A DNA stretch of 64,000 nucleotides from Sphingomonas sp. (GCF_019746665.1 NZ_JAIERS010000017.1:1-64000); one strand, 5' to 3'. Numbered from the stretch's first letter, positions 51,643-61,889 are shown. Made by a program: numbers and translations. The notes: generated by a model from the sequence alone, not told the origin.

Positions 51643-54312
51643 TCACCCTTCGAGCACGTCGCGCACCTTCTGCGCCAGCGCCTGGTAGGTAAAAGGCTTG
51701 GCGATCATTTCCACCCCATGATCGAGCCGCCCGGCATGAACGATCGCGTTGCGGGTATGGCCCGAGGTGAAGAGCAGCTTCAGCCCCGGCTGGCGCGCCC
51801 GCGCCGCGTCGGCGAGCTCGCGCCCCGACATGCCAGGCATCACCACATCGGTGAACAACAGGTCGACCACTTGCCCCTGGCGCTCGAGCAGTCGCAGAGC
51901 TGCCGGTCCATCATGCGCTTCCAGCACTTTATATCCCAGGTCGCGCAGGCATTCGGCGGTATAGGCGCGCACATCGTCGTCGTCCTCGGCGACCAGGATC
52001 GTCTCGGCATAAAGGCTGGTCTCCAGCCCGGCGTGCGCCGTCTCCTCGAACGCCACCGCTTCGCCCAGCAGGCGCGGCAGGTAGATTTTTACGGTCGTGC
52101 CATGGCCTTCCTCGGAATAGATTTTCACATGCCCGCCCGATTGCTTGACGAAGCCATAGACCATCGACAGGCCAAGCCCTGTGCCTTTTCCGACTTCCTT
52201 GGTGGTGAAGAAGGGCTCGAACGCCTTGGCGATCAGCTCGCGCGGCATCCCGGTGCCGGTATCGGTGACGGCGAGGACGACATAGTGCCCGGCGGCGACC
52301 TCCGCATGGTTGGCGACATAGGCCTCGTCGAGCCGGGCATTGGCAGTCTCGATCGTCAGCCGGCCGCCGCCGGGCATCGCATCGCGCGCGTTGACCGCCA
52401 GGTTCAGGATCGCCGACTCGAGCTGGTTTGGATCGACCTCGACGCGCCATAGCCCTGGTGAGGTGACGATCTCCAGCTGGACCGTCTCGCCCAAGGATCG
52501 ATTAAGCAGGTCCGACATGCCGAGCACGAGCTTGTCGACATCGATCGGCTTGGGCGCGAGCGGCTGGCGACGGCTGAAGGCGAGCAGCCGCTGGGTCAGC
52601 GTCGCGGCGCGATCCGCACCCTTGCGGGCGCTTTCGAGTACCCGCCGCGCGCGCGGCTCGCCACCAACGCCGTCGAGCGCGCGGAGCGCCAGTTCGATAT
52701 TGCCGACGATCACCGTCAGCAGATTGTTGAAATCATGGGCGATCCCGCCGGTGAGCTGCCCCACCGCTTCCATCTTCTGCGCTTGGCGTAGCGCTTCCTC
52801 GGCGCGGGCACGCTCGGTGACTTCCTCGATCACCCGGCTTTCCAGCGTCTCATTGGCGAGCTGCACCTGCTGGAACAGCCGGGCATTGTCGATCGCGATC
52901 GCCGCCTGGCCGGCTAGGCCCAGTAGCAAGGTCTCATCGCGAGCGCCGAAGCGGCCGGGCTCGGGATGGCCGAACAACATCGCGCCGATCACTTGGCCGC
53001 CGCGTGACACGACGGGCACCGCCAGATAGCTCCGCACCGGCAAATGCCCAGGCGGCATCCCGCGATGTGGGGCGTTGTGGCCATAGGCTTGGTGCGTAAG
53101 GACATCGTCGCAGCGCACCACCGCCTTGCCGCTGAAGGTGGGCTCGAACAGTCCGGTGGGGCGTGGCATCGGGAAGTCAGCGAACGCCTCGGGCGTGGCG
53201 CCTGACAGTGCGTACAGCATGTACGGCCCCTCGGCCGCCCGGTAAAAGAACGCGCCATGCGCCGCGCCGGTCAATTCGGTACCGGCATCGACCACCGCCT
53301 GGACGAGGCGATCGACGTCAAGCTCGGCCGCCAGCGCCGCGCCGGTACGGTTCAGCGTTTCGAGCGAGCGCGTCTCCTGCTTCAGCGCCGCCTCGGCACG
53401 CTTCAAATCGTCGATATCGGTGCAGGTGCCATACCAGCGGGTGATCGCGCCGCTCGCGTCGCGTACCGGCTGCGCGCGGCCGATCACCCAGCGATACTGG
53501 CCCGAGCGGTGCCGCAGCCGATATTCGATATGATAGGGCGCGCCGGTCTCAAGACTTTGGCGCCACACCGCCCAGGCGCGCTCCTGGTCTTCCGGATGGA
53601 ACATGCCGTTCCAGCCCTCGCCATCGGTCGATCCATAGGGGACGCCGGTGTATTCGTACCAGCGATCGTTGTAATAGTCGTGGAAGCCATCGGGCCGGGT
53701 CGACCAGATCATCTGGTCTATCGAATTGACCATCGCGTGCAGCCGCGCTTCGCTATCGGCGCGGGCGGTGTTGGCGTGGTGGCGATCGGTGGTCTCGGCA
53801 AGGATGCAGATCACCCCCGCCGGAGTGCCATCGTCGCCGAGGACGGGTGAGTAATCGAGATCGAACCATACAGCTTCGGGCGGACCGTGGCGGTAGAGCG
53901 TCAGTTCGTGATCGCGGTAAGCGAGCGTCTCTCCAGCAAGGCCGCGGCGCATCGCGTGATCGTTGAAATCGGCGACTTCGGGCCAGCCTTCACGCACTGG
54001 AGCACCAAGAAGAGCAGGATGGCGGCCGCCGGCGATCGCTGAATAGCCGTCATTATAGAGCATTACCCCCGCTTCGCCCCACAACAGGACCATCGGAACA
54101 GCGGAGCGTAGCATCATGGAGGTCGTGATGCGTAGGCTTTGCGGCCAATGCTCGATCGCCCCGATTGGGTTCGCCGACCAATCGCGGGCGGCGATCAGCA
54201 CGCTGCACTCACCGCCGCCCGCCAGAAAATCCGGGGCCGCGGCGGAGACGGCGCGGGGGGCCGTGCCGTCTAGTTGAGGTTGCTGCATCCCGGCAATCAG
54301 TCCTGTAGTCAC
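51643..54312 (-). CDS. Hybrid histidine kinase with PAS, GAF and receiver domains
   Basis: About 889 residues, no membrane segment. In order: a PAS-like domain (about 30-180, PMVLLWGEAGVMLYNDGYSA), a second PAS with PAC (about 190-310, YYNDRWYEYTGVPYGSTDGE and EYRLRHRSGQYRWV), GAF (about 330-490), HisKA with GGIAHDFNNLLTVIVGNIEL, HATPase (NLAVNARDAMPGGGRL, TDTGTGMP, GKGTGLGLSMVYGF) and a C-terminal receiver with LLFTDVVMPGMSG. Start: AAGGAGG lies upstream of GTG 54312; GTG 54342 would include that site in the coding region, and ATG 54288 is a further option. Signal and partner unknown. Confidence 0.88.
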   Translation of the reverse strand: MTTGLIAGMQQPQLDGTAPRAVSAAAPDFLAGGGECSVLIAARDWSANPIGAIEHWPQSLRITTSMMLRSAVPMVLLWGEAGVMLYNDGYSAIAGGRHPALLGAPVREGWPEVADFNDHAMRRGLAGETLAYRDHELTLYRHGPPEAVWFDLDYSPVLGDDGTPAGVICILAETTDRHHANTARADSEARLHAMVNSIDQMIWSTRPDGFHDYYNDRWYEYTGVPYGSTDGEGWNGMFHPEDQERAWAVWRQSLETGAPYHIEYRLRHRSGQYRWVIGRAQPVRDASGAITRWYGTCTDIDDLKRAEAALKQETRSLETLNRTGAALAAELDVDRLVQAVVDAGTELTGAAHGAFFYRAAEGPYMLYALSGATPEAFADFPMPRPTGLFEPTFSGKAVVRCDDVLTHQAYGHNAPHRGMPPGHLPVRSYLAVPVVSRGGQVIGAMLFGHPEPGRFGARDETLLLGLAGQAAIAIDNARLFQQVQLANETLESRVIEEVTERARAEEALRQAQKMEAVGQLTGGIAHDFNNLLTVIVGNIELALRALDGVGGEPRARRVLESARKGADRAATLTQRLLAFSRRQPLAPKPIDVDKLVLGMSDLLNRSLGETVQLEIVTSPGLWRVEVDPNQLESAILNLAVNARDAMPGGGRLTIETANARLDEAYVANHAEVAAGHYVVLAVTDTGTGMPRELIAKAFEPFFTTKEVGKGTGLGLSMVYGFVKQSGGHVKIYSEEGHGTTVKIYLPRLLGEAVAFEETAHAGLETSLYAETILVAEDDDDVRAYTAECLRDLGYKVLEAHDGPAALRLLERQGQVVDLLFTDVVMPGMSGRELADAARARQPGLKLLFTSGHTRNAIVHAGRLDHGVEMIAKPFTYQALAQKVRDVLEG

Positions 54313-54416
54313 GCGCCCCCGCCCGTAACCTCCTTTCCGCACCTAGTTTGCGGCTCCGCGCAATCACCTATGTTAAGTTTCGCGAGAATTGCTCCCTTCG
54401 CTGGTATGGCGCCGGC

Positions 54417-57400
54417 TCAACCGGCCGCTGGTACCAATCCCGCCGCCGTCTGTGCCGCCTCTTCCCGCGGCAGCCGCTGCCAAAGGGCATAGAGCGCTGG
54501 CAGGAAGAACAGGGTGAGCGCTGTGCCCATCAACGTGCCGCCGATCAGCACCACTGCGAGCGGTCCCCAGAAGCTCGAGAAGGTTAGCGGCAGGAAGGCG
54601 AGCACAGCGGCGAGCGCGGTAAGGATTACTGGCCGCGCGCGGCGCACGGTCGCCTCCACTACCGCCTCGCGCTTGGTGAGGCCGCGCGCGACTTCGATAT
54701 CGATTTGATCGACCAGGATCAGCGTATTGCGCATTAGGATGCCGGCCAAGCCGATCAACCCCAGGATCGCATTGAAGCCGAACGGATTGCCGGTAAGCAG
54801 CAGCGCTGGAACCGCACCGACTAAGCCCAGCGGCGCGGTCGCGAAGACCAGGAAGGTCATGCGGAACGAGCGCGTTTGCAGCATGATGACGAGCAGCATC
54901 AACCCGACCATGATCGGGAAAATCGGCGCGAGCGCGGCATTGGCCTTGCCCGATTCCTCAATGGAGCCGCCGGTCGTGATCGCATAGCCGACTCCAAGTT
55001 TCGCTTTGATCGGCGCGAGCTGGCGTTCGAGCGCGACGCTGACGTCGGGCGGCTGGACCCCATCGCGTACATCGGCGCGCACCGTCATCGTCGGCACCCG
55101 GTCGCGGCGGAGCAGCAGCGGGTCTTCATAATCGGGCACCAATCGCGCGACCGAGGAGAGCGGCACGGCCGCGCCGCCAGCGCCGCCGATCACGATGTCG
55201 CCCAGCGCCTGCGGCGCGCGGCGTTCCTCGGCGGGCAGTCGGACGACGATGTCGGCGGTGCGGTTCCCTGTGCGCAGCTGCGCGACGGTGGCGCCCGAGA
55301 TCAGACCGCCGATCTGTCGCCCGACGCTCGCCGGGTCGAGCCCGAGCTGGCGCAGCCGTTCCTGATCGAACACCAGCCGCATCGTCGGCGCGCGCTCGCC
55401 CCAATCGAAATTGACGTCGCGGACATCAGAGTTGGCCCGCATCACCTGCGCCACCTGCTCGGCGATCACGCGTAACCGCTGCGGATCGGGACCCGAGACA
55501 CGGAAGTTCACCGGGAAAGGCACCGGCGGACCGAACAACAGGCCGAGCGCGCGCACCCGCGCCGCCGGATAGGCTCCCGCCGCCGCGCGCGACTGGACAT
55601 AGCGTTGCAGCCGGAGGCGCGCCGCCGCGTCGGGGGTTTGAACAATCAGCTTGGCGAAGCTGGGGTCGGGCAGCTCTGGGTTGAGCGCCAGGAAGAAGCG
55701 CGGGGCGCCGGCACCGATATAGCTATCGACGAAGCGCGCTTCGGGTCGCGCGCGCAGGTCGCGTTCGATCGCCTCCGCCTGGGCGCGGGTGGCATCGATG
55801 CTCGATCCCTTGGGCAGGCTGACCTCGACCAGCAGCTCGGGCCGGTCCGACGAGGGAAAGAATTGCTTGGGCACTGCGACAGCCATGCCGACGCCCGCCA
55901 GCAGGAACGCGATGAGCGTCGCGAGCACCACCCGCCCGCGATCCTGGACGCACGCCGCCACCCAGCGCCGCAGCCGCTGGTAGCGCGGCGTCGCATAGAT
56001 GGCGTCATGCCCGCCTTCGACCTGCTTGATCTCCGGCAGCATCTTCACCCCGAGATAAGGGGTGAAATAGACCGCCACGAGCCATGACACGATCAGCGCG
56101 AAGCCAACGATCCAGAAGATGTTGCCGGCATATTCGCCCGCGCTCGATTGCGCGAAGCCGACGGGGACGAAGCCGATGATGGTCACCAGCGTGCCGGCGA
56201 GCATTGGCGCCGCGGTCGCGCCCCAAGCATAGGTCGCGGCCTCGATGCGGCTCAGGCCCTCCTCCATTTTCACGACCATCATTTCGATCGCGATGATCGC
56301 GTCATCCACCAGCAACCCAAGCGACAAGATCAGCGCCCCCAGGGTGATGCGATCGAAGTCGCGCCCGGTCGCCAGCATGATCACGAACACGCAGGCGAGC
56401 GTTACCGGTACAGCGGCGGCGACGACCAGCCCGACGCGGAAGCCGAGCGCGATCAGGCTCACCACCATCACCACGCCGAGCGCGACCGCGAATTTCAGCA
56501 TGAACTCGTCATATGCTTCGGCGATGTTCCGCGCCTGGTCCGAGATCTGAGTGAGCGTGATGCCGAGCGGTAGTTCGGCGCGCAGGCCGCGCAGCTCCTG
56601 TTTCAGCGCGCCGCCGAGCTTGGTGCCGTTGTACCGCTCGCGCATGATCACGCCGAGCATCACCGCTGGCGCGCCTTGGTGGCGGACGAGATAGGTGGGC
56701 GGGTCTTCATAGCCGCGCTTCACCTCGGCGATGTCGCCCAGCCGGAACGAGCGGCCTTGCGCGGCGATCGGGGTCGCGCGGATCGCGTCGAGATCGTCGA
56801 ACTGGCCGGTTAGCCTCAGCTGGATGCTTTGTGCGGCGGTTTGCACCTCCCCGCTCTGCTGGAGCTGATTCTGCTGCGTGACGGCGTTCAGGATCGCGTC
56901 GGGGCCGATGCCAAGCGTCGCGAGCCGGCGCGAGGGTAGCTCGATGAACACGCGCTGCTTCTGTTCGCCGATGATGTTGACCTTCTTGACGCCCGGCACT
57001 TTGAGCAGCCGTTCGCGCAGCGTCTCCGCGTGGGCGACGAGCTGGCGCTGCGGCATTCCCTGCGCCTGCAGCGCGAACAGCGCGAAATAGACGTCCGAAT
57101 ATTCATCGTTGAAGAACGGCCCGATCACGCCGCGCGGCAGGTTGGCGGCCTCGTCGCTCAGCTTCTTGCGGACCTGATAGAATTCGTCGGGCACGGCCTG
57201 GGGCGGGGTGGTATCGCGAAACCCCACGGTCATGTTCACCTGGCCGGGCCGCGCCTGGGTCTCGACCCGGTCGTAATAGCGCAGCTCCTGCAGCCGCTTC
57301 TCGAGCCGGTCGGCGACCTGGTCCTGCATCTCGCGCGCGGTCGCGCCGGGCCAGAAGGCGGTGACGGTCATCACCTTCACGGTGAAGCTTGGGTCTTCGG

Positions 57401-57512
57401 CGCGGCCGAGTTGCAGGAAGGCGAACAGCCCGGCAAGCACGACGCCGATCAACAGAAACAGGGTGACCGACTGTTCCTTGACCGAGGCGGCAGAGAGGTT
57501 GGGCAGCGCCAT
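54417..57512 (-). CDS. RND efflux permease (AcrB/AcrD/AcrF family)
   Basis: 1031 residues, full length, twelve membrane helices expected. FAFLQLGRAEDPSFTVKVMT at the first periplasmic loop, FWPGATAREMQDQVADRLEK, and SLGLLVDDAIIAIEMMVVKM in helix 4 with the paired Asp of the proton relay. VSLPKGSSIDATRAQAEAIE is the second-half counterpart. ATG 57512 overlaps the adaptor stop by one base (TGATG); the open frame extends to 57683 but that part is adaptor coding sequence in another frame. It exports drugs or solvents with the adaptor and probably the divergent outer-membrane factor. Confidence 0.93.
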   Translation of the reverse strand: MALPNLSAASVKEQSVTLFLLIGVVLAGLFAFLQLGRAEDPSFTVKVMTVTAFWPGATAREMQDQVADRLEKRLQELRYYDRVETQARPGQVNMTVGFRDTTPPQAVPDEFYQVRKKLSDEAANLPRGVIGPFFNDEYSDVYFALFALQAQGMPQRQLVAHAETLRERLLKVPGVKKVNIIGEQKQRVFIELPSRRLATLGIGPDAILNAVTQQNQLQQSGEVQTAAQSIQLRLTGQFDDLDAIRATPIAAQGRSFRLGDIAEVKRGYEDPPTYLVRHQGAPAVMLGVIMRERYNGTKLGGALKQELRGLRAELPLGITLTQISDQARNIAEAYDEFMLKFAVALGVVMVVSLIALGFRVGLVVAAAVPVTLACVFVIMLATGRDFDRITLGALILSLGLLVDDAIIAIEMMVVKMEEGLSRIEAATYAWGATAAPMLAGTLVTIIGFVPVGFAQSSAGEYAGNIFWIVGFALIVSWLVAVYFTPYLGVKMLPEIKQVEGGHDAIYATPRYQRLRRWVAACVQDRGRVVLATLIAFLLAGVGMAVAVPKQFFPSSDRPELLVEVSLPKGSSIDATRAQAEAIERDLRARPEARFVDSYIGAGAPRFFLALNPELPDPSFAKLIVQTPDAAARLRLQRYVQSRAAAGAYPAARVRALGLLFGPPVPFPVNFRVSGPDPQRLRVIAEQVAQVMRANSDVRDVNFDWGERAPTMRLVFDQERLRQLGLDPASVGRQIGGLISGATVAQLRTGNRTADIVVRLPAEERRAPQALGDIVIGGAGGAAVPLSSVARLVPDYEDPLLLRRDRVPTMTVRADVRDGVQPPDVSVALERQLAPIKAKLGVGYAITTGGSIEESGKANAALAPIFPIMVGLMLLVIMLQTRSFRMTFLVFATAPLGLVGAVPALLLTGNPFGFNAILGLIGLAGILMRNTLILVDQIDIEVARGLTKREAVVEATVRRARPVILTALAAVLAFLPLTFSSFWGPLAVVLIGGTLMGTALTLFFLPALYALWQRLPREEAAQTAAGLVPAAG

Positions 57513-58564
57513 CAGCGCGCCTCCAGCCGGACTTGTTGCCCTTCGCGCAGCAGCTGCGCGCCGAGCGCGACCACGCGCTCGCCCGAGCGCAGCACGCCGG
57601 GAGCAAGGCGCGCGGTTTCGGCGGTGAAGCCAAGCACGCGGACCGCGCGGCGGTGGACGCGCTTGTCGGCGCCGACCACCCACACACCGGCCCCGCGCCC
57701 GCGTTCGGCGAGCGCGGCGAGCGGTACTTCGACCGGCGCTTCCCCGCCGCCGAGGCCGAGCGCGAGCGTCACGGTCGAGCCGAGCGGCGCGGCATCGGGC
57801 GCTGTCGCCAGCGTATAGCGCGCGGCATAGGTGCGGGTGAGGGGATCGGCGCTGCCCGCGACCTCGCGCAGCCGGGCGGCGACCCGCGCGCCGCTGGCAT
57901 AGAGATCGGCGCGCGCGTCCCGCGGCAGCCTCGGCAGGGCAGCCTCGGGCACCGCCACGAGCGCCTCACGCGCGCCCGCGCGCGCCAGGCGCAGCACGGG
58001 GGCGCCCGCGGCAACCACTTGCCCCGGTTGTGCGAGAACATCGGTGACCACGCCATCGCTATCGGCGACGAGCAGGGCATAGCCGCGCTGGTTGGCGGCG
58101 TCGGTCGCCTGCGCGCGGGCGGCGGCGAGGTTGGCGGCGGTCGAGCGTTTGGCGGCGAGCGCTGCGTCATAGGTTGCGGCGGCGGTGGCGCCGGCTTCGA
58201 CCAGACCCTTCAATCGTGCTTCATCAGCGGCGGCGCGGGTGGCATCGGCCTCGGCGGCACGGAGGCGATCGGCGGCAGCGCGCGCGGCGAGGCCGAGGTC
58301 GGTGGGATCGAGCCGCATCAGCGGCTGCCCGCGCCGCACCCGCGCGCCGGGATCGACCAGCCGCTCGGCGATCTTGCCGGGGACGCGAAAGCCCAGATCG
58401 GCCTCGATCCGCGCCCGCACCGTACCGGTATAGCGCGCATCGTCGCCGGCCGCCGTCGCGACCACCATCGTCTCCACATAGGGAGGGCGCGCGGGTGGAT
58501 CGGCCCGGCCACCGCATCCCGCCACCGCCAGCGCCACGCCGCCAGCCGCGATCACCCGCATCAT
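57512..58564 (-). CDS. RND periplasmic adaptor lipoprotein
   Basis: 350 residues. Lipoprotein signal with lipobox AVAGC (Cys17). RYTGTVRARIEADLGFRVPG is the typical MFP first barrel strand; a helical hairpin (about 95-155, Ala/Arg-rich) and ALLVADSDGVVTDVLAQPGQ follow, then beta-barrel and membrane-proximal domains. Immediately upstream of and coupled to the permease. 72 bases separate it from the tetR-type gene. Confidence 0.9.
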   Translation of the reverse strand: MMRVIAAGGVALAVAGCGGRADPPARPPYVETMVVATAAGDDARYTGTVRARIEADLGFRVPGKIAERLVDPGARVRRGQPLMRLDPTDLGLAARAAADRLRAAEADATRAAADEARLKGLVEAGATAAATYDAALAAKRSTAANLAAARAQATDAANQRGYALLVADSDGVVTDVLAQPGQVVAAGAPVLRLARAGAREALVAVPEAALPRLPRDARADLYASGARVAARLREVAGSADPLTRTYAARYTLATAPDAAPLGSTVTLALGLGGGEAPVEVPLAALAERGRGAGVWVVGADKRVHRRAVRVLGFTAETARLAPGVLRSGERVVALGAQLLREGQQVRLEAR

Positions 58565-58636
58565 TCGTCATACTCCCGACCTGAGTCGGTGACGGAGATA
58601 ACGCGGCGGCGTAACGGTGAAAAGTGAAAAAGAGGA

Positions 58637-59269
58637 CTATTCGTTATTTTTTACAAGCGCGCGGGTGAGGAGCATCACCAATCCCGCCGCATTGGCCTCC
58701 AGATCGCCATTGCCATTGGCCTCGATCATGAAGGGGTGCCAGACGGCGTTGAGCGCGCAGAGCATCGCCCCCGCGAGCATGTCCGCGTCCCCCGGGGTAA
58801 AGCGGCCGCTGCGCTGGCCCTCGATCACCACATGGCGCAGCGCGCCACGCAGCTGTTCGACGAAGGCGTCCACCGTCGGCCAGCGTTCGGCTGTCGCCAC
58901 CACGCATAGCCGGTGCAAAATCTCGCCGCTGAACAGGATGCTGCGGGTGGCGCGCATCACTTCCAAAATCAGCGTTTCCAGGGCTTTTTCCGCGTCTTTC
59001 GGCGCGTTCCGCGCACAGGTCCACGCGATATCCTCGATCACCCGCAGCTTGCGCAGCGCGATCGCCTCATCGATCTCGCGGCGGTTGGCGAAGCTGCGAT
59101 AGAGGTTCGCGGCCGACATGCCGAGCTCGCGCGCGACATCGGTCATCGTCGTCTTTTCAAAGCCAAGCCGATCATAGAGCCGCTCGGCGGTATCGAGGAT
59201 TTCCTCGCGCCGGTCGACGCTCGGGCGGCCCGGTCGACGCGGTTCCAGAACGGACGCATTGCTTTTCAT
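58637..59269 (-). CDS. TetR-family repressor of the RND system
   Basis: 210 residues. N-terminal HTH: RREEILDTAERLYDRLGFEK followed by TTMTDVARELGMSAANLYRS; the rest is a ligand-binding helical domain ending LLTRALVKNNE. It stands between the RND genes downstream on the same strand and the divergent outer-membrane factor 47 bases away, so it probably represses both on binding the intergenic DNA, and is released by an exported compound. ATG 59269 is the start. Confidence 0.9.
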   Translation of the reverse strand: MKSNASVLEPRRPGRPSVDRREEILDTAERLYDRLGFEKTTMTDVARELGMSAANLYRSFANRREIDEAIALRKLRVIEDIAWTCARNAPKDAEKALETLILEVMRATRSILFSGEILHRLCVVATAERWPTVDAFVEQLRGALRHVVIEGQRSGRFTPGDADMLAGAMLCALNAVWHPFMIEANGNGDLEANAAGLVMLLTRALVKNNE

Positions 59270-59315
59270 GAAAAAACCTGTATCTCGTCACCATTCACGA
59301 ATCAAGGACGTTGCG

Positions 59316-60755
59316 ATGATCCGTTTCCAGCGCTCAGCCAACCGCTTGGGCCTGCTCGCGTTCCTCGCGCTCGGCGCGTGCGCCGGCAAGCCCTATGCGC
59401 GCCCAGAAATGGCATTGCCGCAGCAATTCCGCAACGCGCCGAGCGCGGCGGCTATGGTGGCGGTCGATCCGCGCTGGTGGCGCAGCTTTGGCGATCCCGT
59501 GCTCGACCGGCTGGTGGACCAGGCGCTGAGCGATTCGCTCACGCTGGAGGTCGCCGCCGCGCGGCTCGATCAGGCCGCCGCCGGACTGCGCGCGGCGCGG
59601 GCGAGCCGGCTGCCGCTCCTCAACGGCCAGGTCAGCGCGACCGAGCAGCGCGCCTCGATCGCGGATCAGGTGGGGCAGGGTGTGTCGCGGGCGCCCGGTT
59701 TCCAGCGTGCGGCGGATGTCTATAATCTCGGGCTTTCGGCGAGCTGGGAGATCGACCTGTTCGGCCGCCTCGCCGCCGCTAATCGCGCGGCGCGCGCCGA
59801 TCTCGCTGCTGCCCAGGCCAATGTCGCTGGCGCGCGGCTCACCGTCGCGGCCGAAGTCGCCAGCGCCTATCTCGACGCGCGCGAGCTGCAGGCGCGGCTC
59901 GCGGTCGCCAAGGCGCAGGTGGGCACGCTGGGAGAGCTAGACCGGCTGGTGAAGCTGCGCGTGGCCCGCGGAGTCGCGGCGCGGCTGGAGGGGGACCAGG
60001 CGGCGGCCGATCTCGCCGGCGCCCAGGCCGTGATCCCCGCGCTCGAGGCGGCTCTGGAAGCGCAATACAATCGGATCGACGTGCTGCTCGGCCGAGTGCC
60101 TGGGGCCGCCCGCGCCGACCTCGGCACCGGTGCCATCCCCACCGCGCCGATAATCAACGCCGAGGGCGGCCCGGCGGCTTTGCTGTTCCGGCGCCCTGAT
60201 CTCGCCGCCGCCGAGCGCGCGATCGCCGCCGCCGATGCCCGCGTCGCCCAGGCGCTCGCCGAGCGCTGGCCACGGCTCAACCTGGCAGCGGCGATCGGGG
60301 TGCTTTCGGCGGGCACGAGCAACTTGTTCACAGAACGCGCGATGCAGACGAGCGTGTCGGGCACGCTGAGCGGGCCGGTGCTCGATTTCGGCCGCAACCG
60401 CGCCAGCGTGGTGCGGGCGCGCGCCGTGACCCGCGAGGCCGTCGCCAACTATCGGCTGGCGGTGCTGAACGCCGCTGCCGAGGCGGAGAGCAACCTCGCG
60501 GCGCTTGCCCGGCGGCGCGATCAGGCGCAGGCGCTCGCGGAAAGCGCGACGGCGCTCGATCGCGCGCGGATCGCGGCACGAACCGCGTATCAGGCGGGGG
60601 CGGTGAGTTTGATCGAGGCGCTCGACGCCGAACGCCGGTTGCAGGCGGCGCAAGACAGCCTCGCCACCGCCCAGGCCGATAGCGCGCGCGCGGCGGTGAG
60701 CAGTTTTCGCGCGCTCGGCGGCGGCTGGCAGGCGGGGGAGCTGGCGCGGAAATAG
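59316..60755 (+). CDS. NodT-family outer-membrane factor of the RND system
   Basis: 479 residues. Lipoprotein signal with lipobox LGAC (Cys about 21), then GKPYARPEMALP. NLGLSASWEIDLFGRLAAAN and FRRPDLAAAERAIAAADARV are landmark motifs of NodT proteins. The frame is open from 59259, but ATG 59316 starts the signal peptide. Divergent from the TetR gene; presumed channel for the RND pump encoded on the other strand. Distantly similar in layout to the 44037 protein but clearly a different paralogue. Confidence 0.92.
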   Translation: MIRFQRSANRLGLLAFLALGACAGKPYARPEMALPQQFRNAPSAAAMVAVDPRWWRSFGDPVLDRLVDQALSDSLTLEVAAARLDQAAAGLRAARASRLPLLNGQVSATEQRASIADQVGQGVSRAPGFQRAADVYNLGLSASWEIDLFGRLAAANRAARADLAAAQANVAGARLTVAAEVASAYLDARELQARLAVAKAQVGTLGELDRLVKLRVARGVAARLEGDQAAADLAGAQAVIPALEAALEAQYNRIDVLLGRVPGAARADLGTGAIPTAPIINAEGGPAALLFRRPDLAAAERAIAAADARVAQALAERWPRLNLAAAIGVLSAGTSNLFTERAMQTSVSGTLSGPVLDFGRNRASVVRARAVTREAVANYRLAVLNAAAEAESNLAALARRRDQAQALAESATALDRARIAARTAYQAGAVSLIEALDAERRLQAAQDSLATAQADSARAAVSSFRALGGGWQAGELARK

Positions 60756-60828
60756 TCGCGGCCCCGCGCAAACTGCTGCCAGCGGGCAATCGCTGGCGGC
60801 GGCGGCGCGGGGCGCTTACCTTGACGCC

Positions 60829-61518
60829 ATGAACCACGCTCCCCCCAATCGCCTGCTCTGGGCCGCCGAATTGCCGCGCGGCGCCTTCACGCTCGGCACG
60901 CTGCTCGTGCGCGGGGTGCCCGCCGATGGTCCGCCGGGCGACGGGCGGTCGGTGCTGCTGATCCCCGGGCTCGGCATCGGCGACCGCGCGCTGGTGCCGA
61001 TGCGGCGCTACCTGACGCGGCTGGGCTATGCCGCCGAGACCTGGGGTTTCGGGCGCAATCTGGGCGCACGCACCGTCGGCGCTGATAACGAGCGCGTCCA
61101 CGCCCGGATCGAGGCGCTTGCCGCGCAGGCGGGGCCGGTGACGCTGGTCGGCGTTTCGCTGGGCGGGATCATGGCGCGGCTGGCGGCGCATCGGCTGGGG
61201 GCGGATAAGGTGCGGCAGGTCATTACCGTCGCGTCGCCCTATGCGGGTGGCCCGCGCGCGACCAATGTGTGGCGCGCCTTCCAGCTGCTGACCGGCGAGA
61301 AGATCGACGACCCGGCGCTCGCCGCGCGCCTCGCCGAGCTCGCCCGCCCGCTGCCGGTGCCGGCGAGCGCGATCTGGTCGGCGGGTGACGGGCTGGTGCA
61401 GGGCCATGCCTGTTACGATCCGCACAGCCGCGCGATCCGGCTGCGGGGCAGCCATTTGGGGATGCATTTCCGCGCGAGCGCCCTGCGCGCGGTGGCGGCG
61501 GAGCTGGCGCGCGGGTGA
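60829..61518 (+). CDS. Alpha/beta-hydrolase (lipase/esterase-like)
   Basis: 229 residues. VLLIPGLGIGDRALVPMRRY is the oxyanion-side strand, and VTLVGVSLGGIMARLAAH holds the nucleophile Ser in GVSLG. A late Asp (WSAGDGLVQ) and His (RGSHLGMHF) complete the likely triad. No signal peptide. It overlaps the next gene by 4 bases (GTGA). Substrate unknown. Confidence 0.85.
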   Translation: MNHAPPNRLLWAAELPRGAFTLGTLLVRGVPADGPPGDGRSVLLIPGLGIGDRALVPMRRYLTRLGYAAETWGFGRNLGARTVGADNERVHARIEALAAQAGPVTLVGVSLGGIMARLAAHRLGADKVRQVITVASPYAGGPRATNVWRAFQLLTGEKIDDPALAARLAELARPLPVPASAIWSAGDGLVQGHACYDPHSRAIRLRGSHLGMHFRASALRAVAAELARG

Positions 61519-61862
61519 GCCGGGCGGCGCTCGAGGCGCGCTGGCTCGATCTGACGCGGCTCGCCCTGCCGGCGGTCGCCGCCGCGCGCGGCTGGCCGAT
61601 CCGCGCCGATCATTGCTTCCAGCGCGTGCTGCTCGACGCGGCGTGCGGCGGGGTGTGGTACGATCGGATCGCTGGCCGACCCGCCTATGCCCATGCCCCA
61701 GCGCCGCTGCTCGCCGAGGCGGTGCGGCTGGGCGAGGCGGTGCTGGCGGGCGCGGTGGCACTTGCCCCGCTTAATCGCCAGTCACTCGCGTGGCGGCGGG
61801 TGGGGCAGGCAAGTCTATCGCAACAATCGGCTAGTAGCGAAGCGCTCCATCGCTTACTCTGA
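61515..61862 (+). CDS. Hypothetical protein coupled to hydrolase
   Basis: 115 residues starting with GTG that overlaps the stop of the hydrolase gene. The sequence has an Arg/Asp-rich first half (RWLDLTRLALPAVAAARGWP, HCFQRVLLDAACGGVWYDRI) and a hydrophobic Ala/Leu helix; the last 20 residues (after WRR) are Ser/Gln-rich and look different. No domain is recognised. It is probably a partner of the hydrolase given the overlap. Confidence 0.65.
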   Translation: MSRAALEARWLDLTRLALPAVAAARGWPIRADHCFQRVLLDAACGGVWYDRIAGRPAYAHAPAPLLAEAVRLGEAVLAGAVALAPLNRQSLAWRRVGQASLSQQSASSEALHRLL

Positions 61863-61889
61863 TCAAGGTTCGGCTAATTGGAGGACGTG

